Assembly (NCBI GenBank): GCA_947500035.1
Contig: CANMQP010000004.1
Coordinates: forward strand, 94,071-158,070
From: an uncultured Kiloniellaceae bacterium
GTDB lineage: Bacteria; Pseudomonadota; Alphaproteobacteria; Kiloniellales; Kiloniellaceae
Length of the DNA: 64,000 nucleotides
Direction: 5' to 3'
Shown here: positions 1-9,024 of the stretch, piece by piece
How the letters are laid out: every line of letters starts with the position of its first letter
Numbering within the stretch: the stretch's first letter is position 1
The notes under the pieces: model-generated
Told to the model about the DNA's origin: nothing
The model's input: only the letters and a program-made list of their open reading frames with translations
The model's database searches: none
Program-made: the position numbers and the translations under genes

Positions 1-1017
1 GAGCGTCACGTCATCGGGAGCGATCCCTTCAAGATCGAGAGGCTATGGCGCAATGTCTATGGCGCGGGTTACACGCTGCGCCCGGACGTTTCTGTCATGG
101 GCGTGCTCAGCGGGATCGAGACGGCCTGCTGGGACATCGTCGGCAAGGAACTGAACAAGCCGGTCTATGAGTTACTGGGCGGTCAGGTGCACGAACGGCT
201 GCGTTCCTACACCTATCTTTATCCGGGCGAGAACGAGACCGAAGATTTTTATCATGACGCGGACCGTTCCGCCGAACGGGCGGCGGAATACGTTGCCCAG
301 GGCTTCACCGCGGTGAAGTTCGATCCTGCGGGCGCCTACACCGTTTATGACGGGCATCAGCCGAGCCTGGAAGACATCGCACGCTCGGTCGAGTTCGTCA
401 AAAAAATCCGCGAAGCTGTTGGCACCAAAGCCGATCTTCTTTTCGGCACTCACGGGCAGTTCACCACCTCCGGCGCGATCCGGCTGGCGCGTCAATTAGA
501 GCCCTACGATCCGCTCTGGTTCGAGGAACCGACACCGCCTGAAAACCCGGCTGAGATGGCGCGGGTGGCGCGGCAGACCTCGATCCCCATCGCCACCGGT
601 GAGCGTCTGACCACCAAGTATGAATTCGCCCGCGTGCTGGAAAACCAGGCCGCCTCGATCCTGCAGATGGCCCTTGGCCGGGTCGGCGGCATCCTGGAAG
701 CCAAGAAAATCGCGGGCATGGCCGAGACCTACTATGCCCAGATCGCGCCGCATCTCTACTGCGGTCCCATCGAAGGGGCCGCCAACATTCAGATCAGCGC
801 CTGCACCCCGAACTTCCTCATCCTGGAAAGCATCCAGACCTGGGGCGGCTTCCATTCGGAGATCCTGAAAAAACCGATCCAGTGGGAAGAGGGCTACGTG
901 ATCCCGCCGACTGAACCCGGAATCGGTGTCGAACTGAATGAAGAGGTCGCGCTGGCACACCCCTATGAAGGCAAGGCCCTTCATCTTGAAATGTCGGAAA
1001 CACCCGCCGGGGTTTAA
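1..1017 (+). CDS. Enolase-superfamily sugar-acid dehydratase (mandelate racemase/muconate lactonizing family), 5'-partial
   Basis: The reading frame is open from base 1, so the start lies outside the window; 338 codons are visible. Seen: the C-terminal barrel with GTHGQF, the acidic FEEPTPPEN strand, PIATGERL, and a late APHLYCGP loop. These are the arrangement of the mandelate racemase/galactonate dehydratase branch, which abstracts a proton next to a carboxylate using Mg2+. Family knowledge: relatives dehydrate D-galactonate or similar aldonic acids to 2-keto-3-deoxy acids. The dgoA and dgoK genes about 4 kb away on the opposite strand fit a 2-keto-3-deoxygalactonate route. Odd: the first metal-ligand strand reads GTHGQ rather than the DFHGR of E. 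coli DgoD, so substrate identity is uncertain; a cycloisomerase is an alternative. Confidence 0.85.
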   Translation, partial: ERHVIGSDPFKIERLWRNVYGAGYTLRPDVSVMGVLSGIETACWDIVGKELNKPVYELLGGQVHERLRSYTYLYPGENETEDFYHDADRSAERAAEYVAQGFTAVKFDPAGAYTVYDGHQPSLEDIARSVEFVKKIREAVGTKADLLFGTHGQFTTSGAIRLARQLEPYDPLWFEEPTPPENPAEMARVARQTSIPIATGERLTTKYEFARVLENQAASILQMALGRVGGILEAKKIAGMAETYYAQIAPHLYCGPIEGAANIQISACTPNFLILESIQTWGGFHSEILKKPIQWEEGYVIPPTEPGIGVELNEEVALAHPYEGKALHLEMSETPAGV

Positions 1018-1075
1018 CAAATGGACGTTTGAATAAAGGCCCGAAGAACGGCTTTGAGCGAGGGAAAATAAAAAA

Positions 1076-2044
1076 ATGAAAATCGGATTTATCGGTCTCG
1101 GCAATGTCGGGGGCAAACTTGCCGGCAGTCTGCTGCGCAACGGCTTCGATCTGACCGTGCGCGACCTGGACCAGACAGCCGCGCAGCCCTTCCTGGATCA
1201 GGGGGCTCACTGGGCGGATAGTCCCAAGGCCATGGCGGAAGCAGTCGACATGGTGATCACCTGCCTGCCCTCGCCCGCCATCTGCGCCGCGGTCATGGAG
1301 GCCGAGGACGGTATCCTCGCCGGGCTGTCCGAAGGCAAGATCTGGGCCGAGATGTCCACCACCGACGAGAGCGAGGTGCGCCGCATCGCCGAGCGCGTGA
1401 AAGCCATTGGGGCGGAGCCTGTCGACTGCCCGGTTTCAGGCGGCTGCCACCGGGCGGCGACCGGCAACATCGCCATCCTGGCCGGTTGCTCGCGCGAGAC
1501 CTTTGAACGGGCGCTGCCGGTGCTCAAAGCCATGGGACGGCGGATTCTTCATACCGGTGATCTGGGCTCGGCCTCAGTCCTGAAGGTCGTGACCAACTAT
1601 CTGGCCACCGCCAATCTGGTCACGCTTTGCGAAGCGCTGGTGACCTCCAAGGCCGCCGGGATGGACCTCAACACGGCCTACGAAGCCATCCGCATTTCCT
1701 CGGGCAATTCCTTCGTCCATGAAACGGAAAGCCAGGTCATCCTGAACGGCTCGCGCGACATCAACTTCACCATGGATCTGGTGGTGAAGGATATCTCGCT
1801 GTTCCAGGAGGTCGCGGAGCGGGCGAACGTGCCGCTGGAGGTATCCCCGCTGCTGAAAAGCATCTTTCAGGACGGCGAGCAGCGCTATGGTTCGCGCGAA
1901 CTTTCGCCTAACATCATCCGACGCCTGGAAGAGGCAACCGGCCTGGATATCCGCGCACCAGGTTTCCCACCGGAGATGACCGACGACGAACCGGAAGAAG
2001 CCGGGTATGAGGTTAAAGTGCGGGGGCGCGAGGCCGCGTCTTGA
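1076..2044 (+). CDS. NAD(P)-dependent 3-hydroxyisobutyrate/tartronate-semialdehyde-type reductase
   Basis: 322 aa, typical length for the beta-hydroxyacid dehydrogenase family. Seen: Rossmann motif GFIGLGNVG at residues 4-12, the substrate-binding signature DCPVSGG at 117-123, and the catalytic lysine at about 170 in GSASVLKVVTN. These enzymes reversibly oxidise short beta-hydroxyacids with NAD(P)+ in the cytoplasm. It lies 58 nt after the dehydratase gene on the same strand and 42 nt before an MFS transporter, so the three are probably one operon. Its likely role is reducing or oxidising an aldehyde or hydroxyacid intermediate of sugar-acid breakdown; the exact substrate cannot be read from sequence. 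A purine-rich stretch precedes the ATG. Confidence 0.85.
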   Translation: MKIGFIGLGNVGGKLAGSLLRNGFDLTVRDLDQTAAQPFLDQGAHWADSPKAMAEAVDMVITCLPSPAICAAVMEAEDGILAGLSEGKIWAEMSTTDESEVRRIAERVKAIGAEPVDCPVSGGCHRAATGNIAILAGCSRETFERALPVLKAMGRRILHTGDLGSASVLKVVTNYLATANLVTLCEALVTSKAAGMDLNTAYEAIRISSGNSFVHETESQVILNGSRDINFTMDLVVKDISLFQEVAERANVPLEVSPLLKSIFQDGEQRYGSRELSPNIIRRLEEATGLDIRAPGFPPEMTDDEPEEAGYEVKVRGREAAS

Positions 2045-2086
2045 GACAGCAGGCAGCCTCCACGCGAGCCAACCAGATGGCCCTGA

Positions 2087-3226
2087 ATGCGTAGCATCCG
2101 CTCACCGGTCGTTGCCGTGGCGGCGATGTTTTTTCTGAACGGCGCTTTCTTCGGCGGCTGGGCCTCGCGCATTCCCAGTATCAAGCAGGGCTTCGGCTTG
2201 TCGCCCGACGCGCTCGGCCTGCTTCTGTTACTGTTGGCCGCCGGGGCCATTGTCTCCTTTCCCTTTGCAGGCGCCGCGACCGATCGTTACGGCGCAGCGA
2301 GAGTCACCTGGTGGCTCGCGGTCTTTTACGCAGCCGCGCTCATGATGATCGGCTTAGCGCCGGAGATCTGGGTCCTCGCGGCGACTCTGTTCTTCTTCGG
2401 TATTACCCATGGCGCCATGGATGTGGCCATGAACGCCTGGGGCGCGGAGGTCGAGCGGCGGGCAAAACGACCGATCCTTTCAAAGTTCCACGCGATCTTC
2501 AGCCTCGGTGCAGGCGCAGGCGCGGCCTTTGGCGTCGGCGTGTTGAAACTGGACTGGTCCGTCACCCAGCACTTCCTGATCTTCGCCATCCTGGCCACCC
2601 TGCCCTGCATGGCGTTGGCCACAATCGATTGGACCTCCGATAAAACCGCGAAGATGAGCGGCGGCAAACTCTTTAACCTGCCGAAAGGCGTGTTAATCCT
2701 CGTGGGCATCGTTGCCTTCTGTTCCGCGATGGGCGAAGGCGCGATGGCGGACTGGAGCGCGGTTTTCCTGGTCGAAACTGTCGCTGCGAGCGAAAGCCAG
2801 GCCGCGGCAGGCTTCGCGGTCTTCTCGATCGCCATGGTTCTTGCCCGCCTGCTCGGCCATCGCGCAATCCAGCGCCTGGGCGCGTTCCGAACGGCACAGA
2901 TGAGCGGCGTCACGGCCTTGGCCGGCGTCCTGATGGCCGTTTTCGGCTCGGCCGTGATTCCTGTGCTCTGCGGATATGCGCTGATGGGGCTGGGCTTCGC
3001 CCTGATCATGCCCCTCGCTTTTTCGAAAGCCGCGAACGATCCCGATCAGCCCTCCGGAACCGCCATCGCCAGCGTGGCGACGCTCGGCTACGGCGGCTTA
3101 CTGCTCGGTCCGCCCATCATCGGTTTTCTGGCGGAGCACACCTCCTTCGAGACCAGCTTTCTCCTGCTCGCCCTCCTGGCCGTAACGATTTCGCTCCTGG
3201 CAAAAGCCGTTCAACCGGCCCCATAA
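2087..3226 (+). CDS. MFS transporter (YbjJ-like)
   Basis: 379 aa with about 12 hydrophobic segments spread over the full length, including N-terminal NGAFFGGWASRIPSIKQ and the cytoplasmic loop AATDRYGAARVTWW. This is the size and layout of the short MFS branch that includes E. coli YbjJ. It follows the reductase by 42 nt and is presumably an inner-membrane carrier serving the sugar-acid cluster, either importing substrate or exporting an intermediate. The direction and substrate are inferred only from position. The next gene starts downstream of an AAGGAGG at the stop codon. Confidence 0.8.
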   Translation: MRSIRSPVVAVAAMFFLNGAFFGGWASRIPSIKQGFGLSPDALGLLLLLLAAGAIVSFPFAGAATDRYGAARVTWWLAVFYAAALMMIGLAPEIWVLAATLFFFGITHGAMDVAMNAWGAEVERRAKRPILSKFHAIFSLGAGAGAAFGVGVLKLDWSVTQHFLIFAILATLPCMALATIDWTSDKTAKMSGGKLFNLPKGVLILVGIVAFCSAMGEGAMADWSAVFLVETVAASESQAAAGFAVFSIAMVLARLLGHRAIQRLGAFRTAQMSGVTALAGVLMAVFGSAVIPVLCGYALMGLGFALIMPLAFSKAANDPDQPSGTAIASVATLGYGGLLLGPPIIGFLAEHTSFETSFLLLALLAVTISLLAKAVQPAP

Positions 3227-3351
3227 GGAGGGTCAATTCGTCGGATATGCGTGCAGGGAACAGTCGGTTTCCTGTGGCGGCCGGAAGTGATATTGAAGCG
3301 CCAACAGATCGAATTCCTCTCGGTCTTTGCCAGTCACTCCCGTCCGAGTTC

Positions 3352-4257
3352 ATGCCGAGACAATTCTCCCTCTCCCCCCGCGTTCAAGGCCTGTTGCTGA
3401 TGCTTTGCGCGGCCGCTTTGATCGCCGCCACGTCATTGATGGCAAAGGCGCTCGGCCGGGGACTTGGCGGGATCGAATTACATCCCGCGCAGGTTTCGGC
3501 GGGCCGTTTCTGCTTTGCCTTCGCCACATTGATTCCGATTTTGATCTGGGCGCGTCCGAGCTTTCGCGCTGTCCCCTGGCCTGTGCATATCGGTCGCTCG
3601 TTTTTCGGCTGGATCGGCGTCAGTTTCCTCTTTGCCGCCGCCGCGCAGATGCCTCTGGCCGATGCCAACGCCATCTCTTTCCTCAGCCCAATCGTCACCA
3701 TGGCGCTCTCGATCCCTTTTCTGGGCGAGAAGGTCGGACCGAAACGTTGGAGTGCGGCGGCGCTCTCGCTCTTCGGCGCGCTGGTCCTCACCCGGCCGGG
3801 CACGGAAGCCTTTCAGCCCGCTGCGGTGCTGGCTTTGCTGTCCGCATTTTTCATGGGGATCGAGGTGATTTTCATCAAGAAACTGAGTGACGGTGAACCG
3901 CCCTTACGCATTCTGGCGATCAACAACGGCATTGGCGCGAGCATCTCGCTGACCGTCGCAGCCTTCTTCTGGATCGCACCAAGCCTGTCCCAATGGGTCC
4001 TGCTGGCCGCCCTCGGCATGACCATGGTCACGGCGCAGTTCTGCTTCATCCTCTCCATGCAGCGAGCCGATGCGAGTTTCGTAATTCCGCTGCTCTACGC
4101 GACGCCGGTCTTTGCGGCACTTTACGACTTTGCCGTGTTCGACCAGCCGCTGACGGCTTTGAGCGCGCTGGGCGTCGCCATTATCATCACCGGCGCGCTC
4201 ATCCTGGTCCGGCGGGAACGCGCCGCAAAGCTTCGGGCGCAGGCACAGAAGGACTAA
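3352..4257 (+). CDS. EamA/DMT-family transporter
   Basis: About 302 aa from the ATG at 3352, with ten hydrophobic segments forming two EamA repeats (roughly residues 10-140 and 150-290) and a basic C-terminus. The family exports or imports metabolites across the inner membrane. Start choice: an upstream ATG at 3247 gives 336 aa and has AAGGAGG about 15 nt away, but the extra 35 residues are non-hydrophobic and would precede the first membrane helix, so I prefer 3352. It is the last gene of the plus-strand cluster and ends convergently with dgoA, 23 nt away. Confidence 0.8.
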   Translation: MPRQFSLSPRVQGLLLMLCAAALIAATSLMAKALGRGLGGIELHPAQVSAGRFCFAFATLIPILIWARPSFRAVPWPVHIGRSFFGWIGVSFLFAAAAQMPLADANAISFLSPIVTMALSIPFLGEKVGPKRWSAAALSLFGALVLTRPGTEAFQPAAVLALLSAFFMGIEVIFIKKLSDGEPPLRILAINNGIGASISLTVAAFFWIAPSLSQWVLLAALGMTMVTAQFCFILSMQRADASFVIPLLYATPVFAALYDFAVFDQPLTALSALGVAIIITGALILVRRERAAKLRAQAQKD

Positions 4258-4280
4258 ATGGAAAGGCTCGGAGCCAGGCT

Positions 4281-4904
4281 TTAAGAGAGGTTCTTTGCCG
4301 CGTCCGTAAAGGCCTTCGCGCGCGCGGCAATATCCTCGACCGATCGACCTGGCTTGTAGAGCGCCGAGCCGATGCCGAAGCCCAGGCAGCCGGCGTCTGT
4401 GTAGGCCTGGAGGCTCGCCGGTTCGATACCCCCAACCGCGAAAAGCGGCAGCTCTGGTGGCAGAATCGCACGCATGGCCTTGGCTCCGGCCGTCCCGATC
4501 ACTTCGCAGGGAAAAAGCTTAAGCGCTTTCGCGCCCGCATAGGCAGCGGCGAACGCCTCGGACGGTGTCATGCAGCCGGACATCACGGCGATGTTTTTGG
4601 CCACGGCGGCTTCAATCACAGCGGGATCGCTGTTCGGCGTCACAATGTAGGTCAGGCCCAGCTCGCTCAAGGCCTCCAGTTCAGACACACGGGTCACGGT
4701 GCCGGCCCCGAACTTCGCCTTGCTTGCATAGTTCTCCTGCAGGAGCTTGAGAGTGTCGTGCACATCAGGCGAATTCAGCGGCACCTCGATCCAGGTCATG
4801 CCCGCGTCGATCAGGGCCTCGACAACGCCCGGCGCTTCCCGGGGCGTGACGCCGCGCAGGATTGCGACCAGATAGGGGGCGCCTTCTTTGGAAAACATGG
4901 TCAT
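4281..4904 (-). CDS. dgoA: 2-dehydro-3-deoxy-6-phosphogalactonate aldolase
   Basis: 207 aa, the usual length of KDPG/KDPGal aldolases. It cleaves 2-keto-3-deoxy-6-phosphogalactonate to pyruvate and glyceraldehyde 3-phosphate in the cytoplasm. Seen: the class I aldolase glutamate at residue 40 in TWIEVPLNSP, the GAGTV phosphate loop near 67-71, and the Schiff-base lysine at 129 in KALKLFPCE. The LNSP/FPCE forms are those of DgoA-type rather than Eda-type enzymes. It starts 10 nt after the dgoK stop with GGAG upstream of the ATG, so the two are translationally close and form the core of the De Ley-Doudoroff pathway. Confidence 0.9.
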   Translation of the reverse strand: MTMFSKEGAPYLVAILRGVTPREAPGVVEALIDAGMTWIEVPLNSPDVHDTLKLLQENYASKAKFGAGTVTRVSELEALSELGLTYIVTPNSDPAVIEAAVAKNIAVMSGCMTPSEAFAAAYAGAKALKLFPCEVIGTAGAKAMRAILPPELPLFAVGGIEPASLQAYTDAGCLGFGIGSALYKPGRSVEDIAARAKAFTDAAKNLS

Positions 4905-4914
4905 TTTCTCCAGT

Positions 4915-5868
4915 TTAAAATTCCAGCAGCTCCGAAGCCTGGCGTAACCCCGCGATCACTGCGGTATCGCCGTCCAATTCTTCAACCGTCACATCGGCAT
5001 GGCGCAAAGCCGCCCGGTAGAGCGGGACCAGCCCATGGGCACCGACGATTATGATGGGTCCTGGCGCCCCGACTCCCCGGCCAAACCTCGGCAAGGCTTC
5101 GCGAATTTCGAAACCGATCAGCAGGCCCGACAGGTACCCCGGACTCTCTGCCTTCGTCATGAAACCCGCAAGGATGTCCGCCCGCGTTGAGAAGAGCGAA
5201 CCGGTCAGGCCTTCCGCGGCCTGCGCCACCTGCAAACCGCGCTCGAAGCCTTCGGGCAGAGCTGTTTCCGTCTCGTCACCCGTCTGTTCCATCAAACGCC
5301 CCAAAAGCGAGTGGCGGGTGAGAACGCTGTAAAGCTCGCCGGTAAAGTAGGTTGCGAAGTCCGTGCAGTGGCCGTCTTCCACACGCGCCCATTTGGCGTG
5401 AGTGCCCGGCAGGCAAAAGGTGGCATCGTTCCGCTTCAGGTGCCGCAGGGCACCGAAGATTTGCGTCTCTTCGCCACGCATCACATCGGCCTGCATCAGC
5501 TCGCCCCCGAGACACCGGTGATGGGTCAAGCCGGGCAGGATAAAGACCTCCCGTCCCGCCGCAGAGGCTACCTTTTGCGCGCTCTTAGGCAGGTCCGCCG
5601 GAGCCGCCGGGCAGGTCACGTAGGGCACTTCCGTCCAGCCGTTGATGCTTCCGACCATGCCGCAGAGCACGGCAGGCGCTCCCCTCAAACGGGCGTTCCA
5701 AGGTGCCGCCAGCTGGTCCAGGAGCGCCGGCATATCCTCCGGCTCGACACTCAGGATCCCCTGATCCGATGACTGACGTTCAAGGATGTCCCCCGACGCA
5801 TCGACCAGAAAGGCGCGCAGGTTCGTGGTGCCCCAATCAACGAGCAATCGCGCGCCGGTTTCCGTCAT
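4915..5868 (-). CDS. dgoK: 2-dehydro-3-deoxygalactonokinase
   Basis: 317 aa. Phosphorylates 2-keto-3-deoxygalactonate at C6 with ATP, feeding DgoA. Seen: the N-terminal phosphate-binding DWGTTNLRAFLVD, the central LCGMVGS, the PGTHAKW stretch and the C-terminal IIIVGAHGLVPLY, all typical of DgoK in the ASKHA fold. Gene order dgoK-dgoA on the minus strand, with the dehydratase on the other strand nearby, is consistent with galactonate (or another sugar acid entering as KDGal) as substrate. The SDR gene lies 40 nt upstream on the same strand and may start this operon. Confidence 0.9.
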   Translation of the reverse strand: MTETGARLLVDWGTTNLRAFLVDASGDILERQSSDQGILSVEPEDMPALLDQLAAPWNARLRGAPAVLCGMVGSINGWTEVPYVTCPAAPADLPKSAQKVASAAGREVFILPGLTHHRCLGGELMQADVMRGEETQIFGALRHLKRNDATFCLPGTHAKWARVEDGHCTDFATYFTGELYSVLTRHSLLGRLMEQTGDETETALPEGFERGLQVAQAAEGLTGSLFSTRADILAGFMTKAESPGYLSGLLIGFEIREALPRFGRGVGAPGPIIIVGAHGLVPLYRAALRHADVTVEELDGDTAVIAGLRQASELLEF

Positions 5869-5907
5869 CTCACCTGTCCCGAATCAGGATCTGTCAGAGC
5901 CTTGTAT

Positions 5908-6675
5908 TTAGACCCAGCCGCCGTCGACAATCAGGCTTTGCGCTGAGCACATGCTGCTTTCGTCTGCGGCAAAAAACAGCGCAGCGTTTGCGATATCTTC
6001 GGGCTGAACGCGGCCTTTCAGACACATCTGTTCGTCCATTTGCCGTTCGCCTGCCTCATCGACCCAGAGTGCAAGCTGACGCTCGGTCATGACCCAGCCG
6101 GGCACCAGAGTGTTCACACGGATCCCATGCGGCCCGAGATCACGGGCGAAGGAACGGGTCATACCCTGTACAGCCGACTTGGAACTGGTGTAGCAGGGCA
6201 TACCACCCTGGGCGAGCATCCAGGACACGGACCCAAGATTGACGATCGAACCGCCGCCGGCCTCGATCATGCCAGGCGCCACCGCCTGAATCGCAAAGAA
6301 GAAATGCCGCAGATTGACCGCAACCCGGTCATCCCAGTACTCCGGTGTCACATCGCGCCAATCGTGCCGGGTATCGTTTGCCGCGTTGTTAATCAAGGCT
6401 TCGAAAGCTCCGGTTTCCTTGGCCAGTTCGGCAATGGACTCGCGCAGGGCTTCAATATCCGTCAGGTCGCACTTGGCAAAGACGACCGTCGAGCCGGTCT
6501 CTTCGCGCAGATCGGCTGCGAGCTTTTCTCCGGCTTCACCGTCCAGATCCAAAAATGCCGTTTTCGATCCCTGACGGGCGAAAGCCTCAACCATGGCCTT
6601 GCCAATGCCTGACGCACCGCCGGTGATCAGAACAGGCTTATCTTTCAGGCTGTGAAACGACGCAGCTTTCGACAT
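5908..6675 (-). CDS. Short-chain dehydrogenase/reductase
   Basis: About 255 aa from the ATG at 6675. An in-frame start at 6729 would add 18 charged residues before the Rossmann fold, and the nearer ATG has GGAAGGG upstream. Seen: TGGASGIG nucleotide loop, NNAAND, the catalytic Ser in GSVSW, and YTSSK carrying Tyr and Lys. The C-terminus AQSLIVDGGWV is classic SDR. Within the dgo operon its likely role is oxidation of the aldose (for example galactose or fucose) to a lactone that enters the pathway; this is inference from context. Confidence 0.85.
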   Translation of the reverse strand: MSKAASFHSLKDKPVLITGGASGIGKAMVEAFARQGSKTAFLDLDGEAGEKLAADLREETGSTVVFAKCDLTDIEALRESIAELAKETGAFEALINNAANDTRHDWRDVTPEYWDDRVAVNLRHFFFAIQAVAPGMIEAGGGSIVNLGSVSWMLAQGGMPCYTSSKSAVQGMTRSFARDLGPHGIRVNTLVPGWVMTERQLALWVDEAGERQMDEQMCLKGRVQPEDIANAALFFAADESSMCSAQSLIVDGGWV

Positions 6676-6729
6676 CTTTTCTGGACCCTTCCGGCCGCGC
6701 TTGTCAGCGGCTGTTTGTCGCAGCGCCAA

Positions 6730-7123
6730 AGCGCGCCGCGACCATTAAGAGATTCTGCAACAATGACATTCTCCGCCGGAGAACTCTAGAGTGCGATGGC
6801 AAGCCAGCGCGACGCCGAGCGCACTCGCCTCACATTCTCCCAAGCGAGATGCCTGTCTTGCGGGAGAAGCGGAACATCGAGTAAACAAGAGCTCGAAGTC
6901 GATAATTTGTAATATGTATTATTAATGACTTCAAGTTCACTCTTGCCCGAAAACCGGGCTTCCTGGATTGTGAATCCTGAAGGGACGACAGAGTACCCGT
7001 GCAGAAACTGCCTTGACGCAAAGCGCCCACAACATCGATCGTCCAGTGAGAATGGTGCAGGTGGCAACCCGATACCGCCCAGAACAGTTGCAAACTCACG
7101 GTCCGTTTTAGAAGGAAAGAGCA
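6730..7123. promoter_or_regulatory. Divergent regulatory region between the SDR-dgoKA operon and gntR
   Basis: 394 nt without a credible gene. It holds two dyads: a perfect 15-nt palindrome TTCTCCGCCGGAGAA at 6769-6783, about 94 nt upstream of the SDR start, and an AT-rich dyad TAATA-TG-TATTA at 6910-6921. Either could be the operator of the GntR regulator encoded next door, as FCD-type GntR proteins usually bind short AT-rich dyads in their own divergent promoter. The assignment is inference. Confidence 0.4.
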
Positions 7124-7840
7124 TTGGAGATACAGCGCAAACGCTTGAACCTCCGCGACACCGTTGTCGAGGCGCTCGCGGTACGGATCATTACCGGGAC
7201 CTATGTTCCGGGCACGGCTTTGCCCCACGAAACCAATCTGCTCGAGGAATTCGCGGTCAGCCGAACCTGCCTGCGCGAAGCTCTCCAGCTTTTGTCCGGC
7301 AAAGGTCTTATCGTCTCGCGTCCGCGGATCGGTACGGTCGTGCGCGACCAGATCGATTGGAACTTCCTTGACGCGGATATGCTGCGTTGGCGCCGCCAGG
7401 TTATTCCGCCGCAGACCTATCTCAACGAGCTCTTCGCCATGCGCCGGCTGGTGGAACCGGAAGCGGCCGCGCTGGCGGCGGAGCGCGCAACGAAGGACCA
7501 AATGATGCAGATCCGCAGCGCTTATGAAGCCATGGGCGCCCGCAGTCCCCACTATTCGGACGACGCTATTGAAGGCGACGTCAAGTTCCACCGTTTGATC
7601 CTGACCGCCAGCGGCAATGCGCTCTTCTCCGGCGTAGGCGCCTGCATCGAAGAAAGCCTGCGTGCCTCGATCAGGTTGACTTCCCAACCTACAATCGAAT
7701 CCCCGGACTCCCGTTCGCTGCACGGTGCCGTGATTGACGCAATCGAAGAGCGCGACAGCGAAGCTGCCCGCCAAAGGTCACATCAGTTACTGGATGTGAC
7801 GCTCCAGTCCCTGAAAGATGCCGGCTACGCCCCCAACTAA
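7124..7840 (+). CDS. GntR-family (FadR/FCD) transcriptional regulator
   Basis: 238 aa. Seen: an N-terminal winged helix-turn-helix with LEEFAVSRTCLREALQLLS and the wing ISRPRIGTVV-like VSRPRIGTVVRD at residues 60-75, then an all-helical FCD domain with metal-binding-type histidines (KFHRLILTASGN, LHGAVIDAIEERD). TTG start at 7124 is supported by AAGGAAAG five nt upstream; no better start lies near. Family members sense sugar acids or other carboxylates and repress divergent catabolic operons. Divergent to SDR-dgoK-dgoA, it is the best candidate for their regulator. Confidence 0.85.
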   Translation: MEIQRKRLNLRDTVVEALAVRIITGTYVPGTALPHETNLLEEFAVSRTCLREALQLLSGKGLIVSRPRIGTVVRDQIDWNFLDADMLRWRRQVIPPQTYLNELFAMRRLVEPEAAALAAERATKDQMMQIRSAYEAMGARSPHYSDDAIEGDVKFHRLILTASGNALFSGVGACIEESLRASIRLTSQPTIESPDSRSLHGAVIDAIEERDSEAARQRSHQLLDVTLQSLKDAGYAPN

Positions 7841-7898
7841 GTGCGCCCTTAACTAACTACGCCCCGAACTGAGAATAGAGCCTGCGCCGCTCTCTTCG

Positions 7899-8852
7899 CT
7901 ACGCAACCTGTCCGTCAGGACGCTGCAAACGCCGGTAGGTCGCCGGTGCCGTGCTAAAGTGACGCTTGAAGACCCGTCCAAATGCGGCCTCGGAATGATA
8001 CCCGCTCTGTTCGGCCACCTGATAGATCGAAGCATCGGTTTCGATAAGGTTGCGGCGGGCAATCTGCATACGCCAGGCCGTCAGATACTGGATCGGCGTC
8101 ATTCCCATCAACTCGTGAAACCGCATGGCAAAGGCCGTGCGCGACAGGCCGGCGTTTCGCGCCATGGCGTCCAGTGTCCAGGCCTCCGCCGGATTGCGGT
8201 GAAGTTCCGCGAGGCTGCGGCCAATATGCTGATCCACGACCCCTTTGAAAACCAGCTGCCGTTGGCCGTCGCCCGTCAGGTAGGCCCGGATTGCCTGGGT
8301 AAAGATGATCTCGGTTAGCTTGAGGGCGATGAGATCGCCACCCAGATTGGCGCGGCCCGCCTCGGCGCCGATCAGTTTCAGGGTTGATTCGAGCCAGAGC
8401 GTCGACGACTCGCCAAAATCCTTGATGTGCAGGTAGGGTGGCAGCTCCTCGATCAGGGGATGGGTTGCATCCCGGTCGAAGGCGAAATGACCGCAAAGCA
8501 ATTGCGTCTCGTGACCACTGCCCTGCTCGCCGACGACCAATGCGCCTTCGCCCGTAAAACCGGCATCCGAGACGACTTGATCGACCGTCTTGAGAGGTCT
8601 CTCGGGATGATCCCGCATGCTGTGTTGCGCGCCGTGGGTAATGATCGCCAGATCACCCTGCTCGAGCAGCAAGGGCTCCGTCACGCCGTCAACAGTCAGC
8701 CAACAGCGGCCACGATGAACGAAGTGGAAGCGCGAGACGTTTTCAAAGGCCGGAACCAGGACACCCCAAGGCGGATTGAAGGATGTTCTGAAGTAGAAGG
8801 TGCCCTTCAACTTCAGCAATTCCAGGATGTCGCTCAGCAAGTCCATATCCAA
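7899..8852 (-). CDS. AraC-family transcriptional regulator with cupin_6 domain
   Basis: 317 aa. Seen: N-terminal cupin-type ligand domain (GTFYFRTSFNPPWGV, FHFVHRGRCWLTVDG, LEQGDLAIITHGAQHSMRD, about residues 15-190) and C-terminal double helix-turn-helix with MARNAGLSRTAFAMRFHELMG and the signature YQVAEQSGYHSEAAFGRVFKRHFS. This architecture is common in alphaproteobacterial AraC regulators of small-molecule metabolism. It sits convergent to gntR and next to the beta-propeller gene; no target can be assigned. A second ATG two codons in is an equally possible start. Confidence 0.85.
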   Translation of the reverse strand: MDMDLLSDILELLKLKGTFYFRTSFNPPWGVLVPAFENVSRFHFVHRGRCWLTVDGVTEPLLLEQGDLAIITHGAQHSMRDHPERPLKTVDQVVSDAGFTGEGALVVGEQGSGHETQLLCGHFAFDRDATHPLIEELPPYLHIKDFGESSTLWLESTLKLIGAEAGRANLGGDLIALKLTEIIFTQAIRAYLTGDGQRQLVFKGVVDQHIGRSLAELHRNPAEAWTLDAMARNAGLSRTAFAMRFHELMGMTPIQYLTAWRMQIARRNLIETDASIYQVAEQSGYHSEAAFGRVFKRHFSTAPATYRRLQRPDGQVA

Positions 8853-9024
8853 AACCTCCGGTCAGAAGATGACCTCAAAAGTTCCGAAAAGCACTATGGC
8901 GCAGGCAAAGCTGTACGATCGATCAAATTTTCTGGACGTTCTGTGATCGATCAGGCCGTGCCATGACCAATCCGGCAGGATGCGTCAGGGCGCCGGAGCG
9001 ATGGCGTCGGGACGGTGAGGTCAA

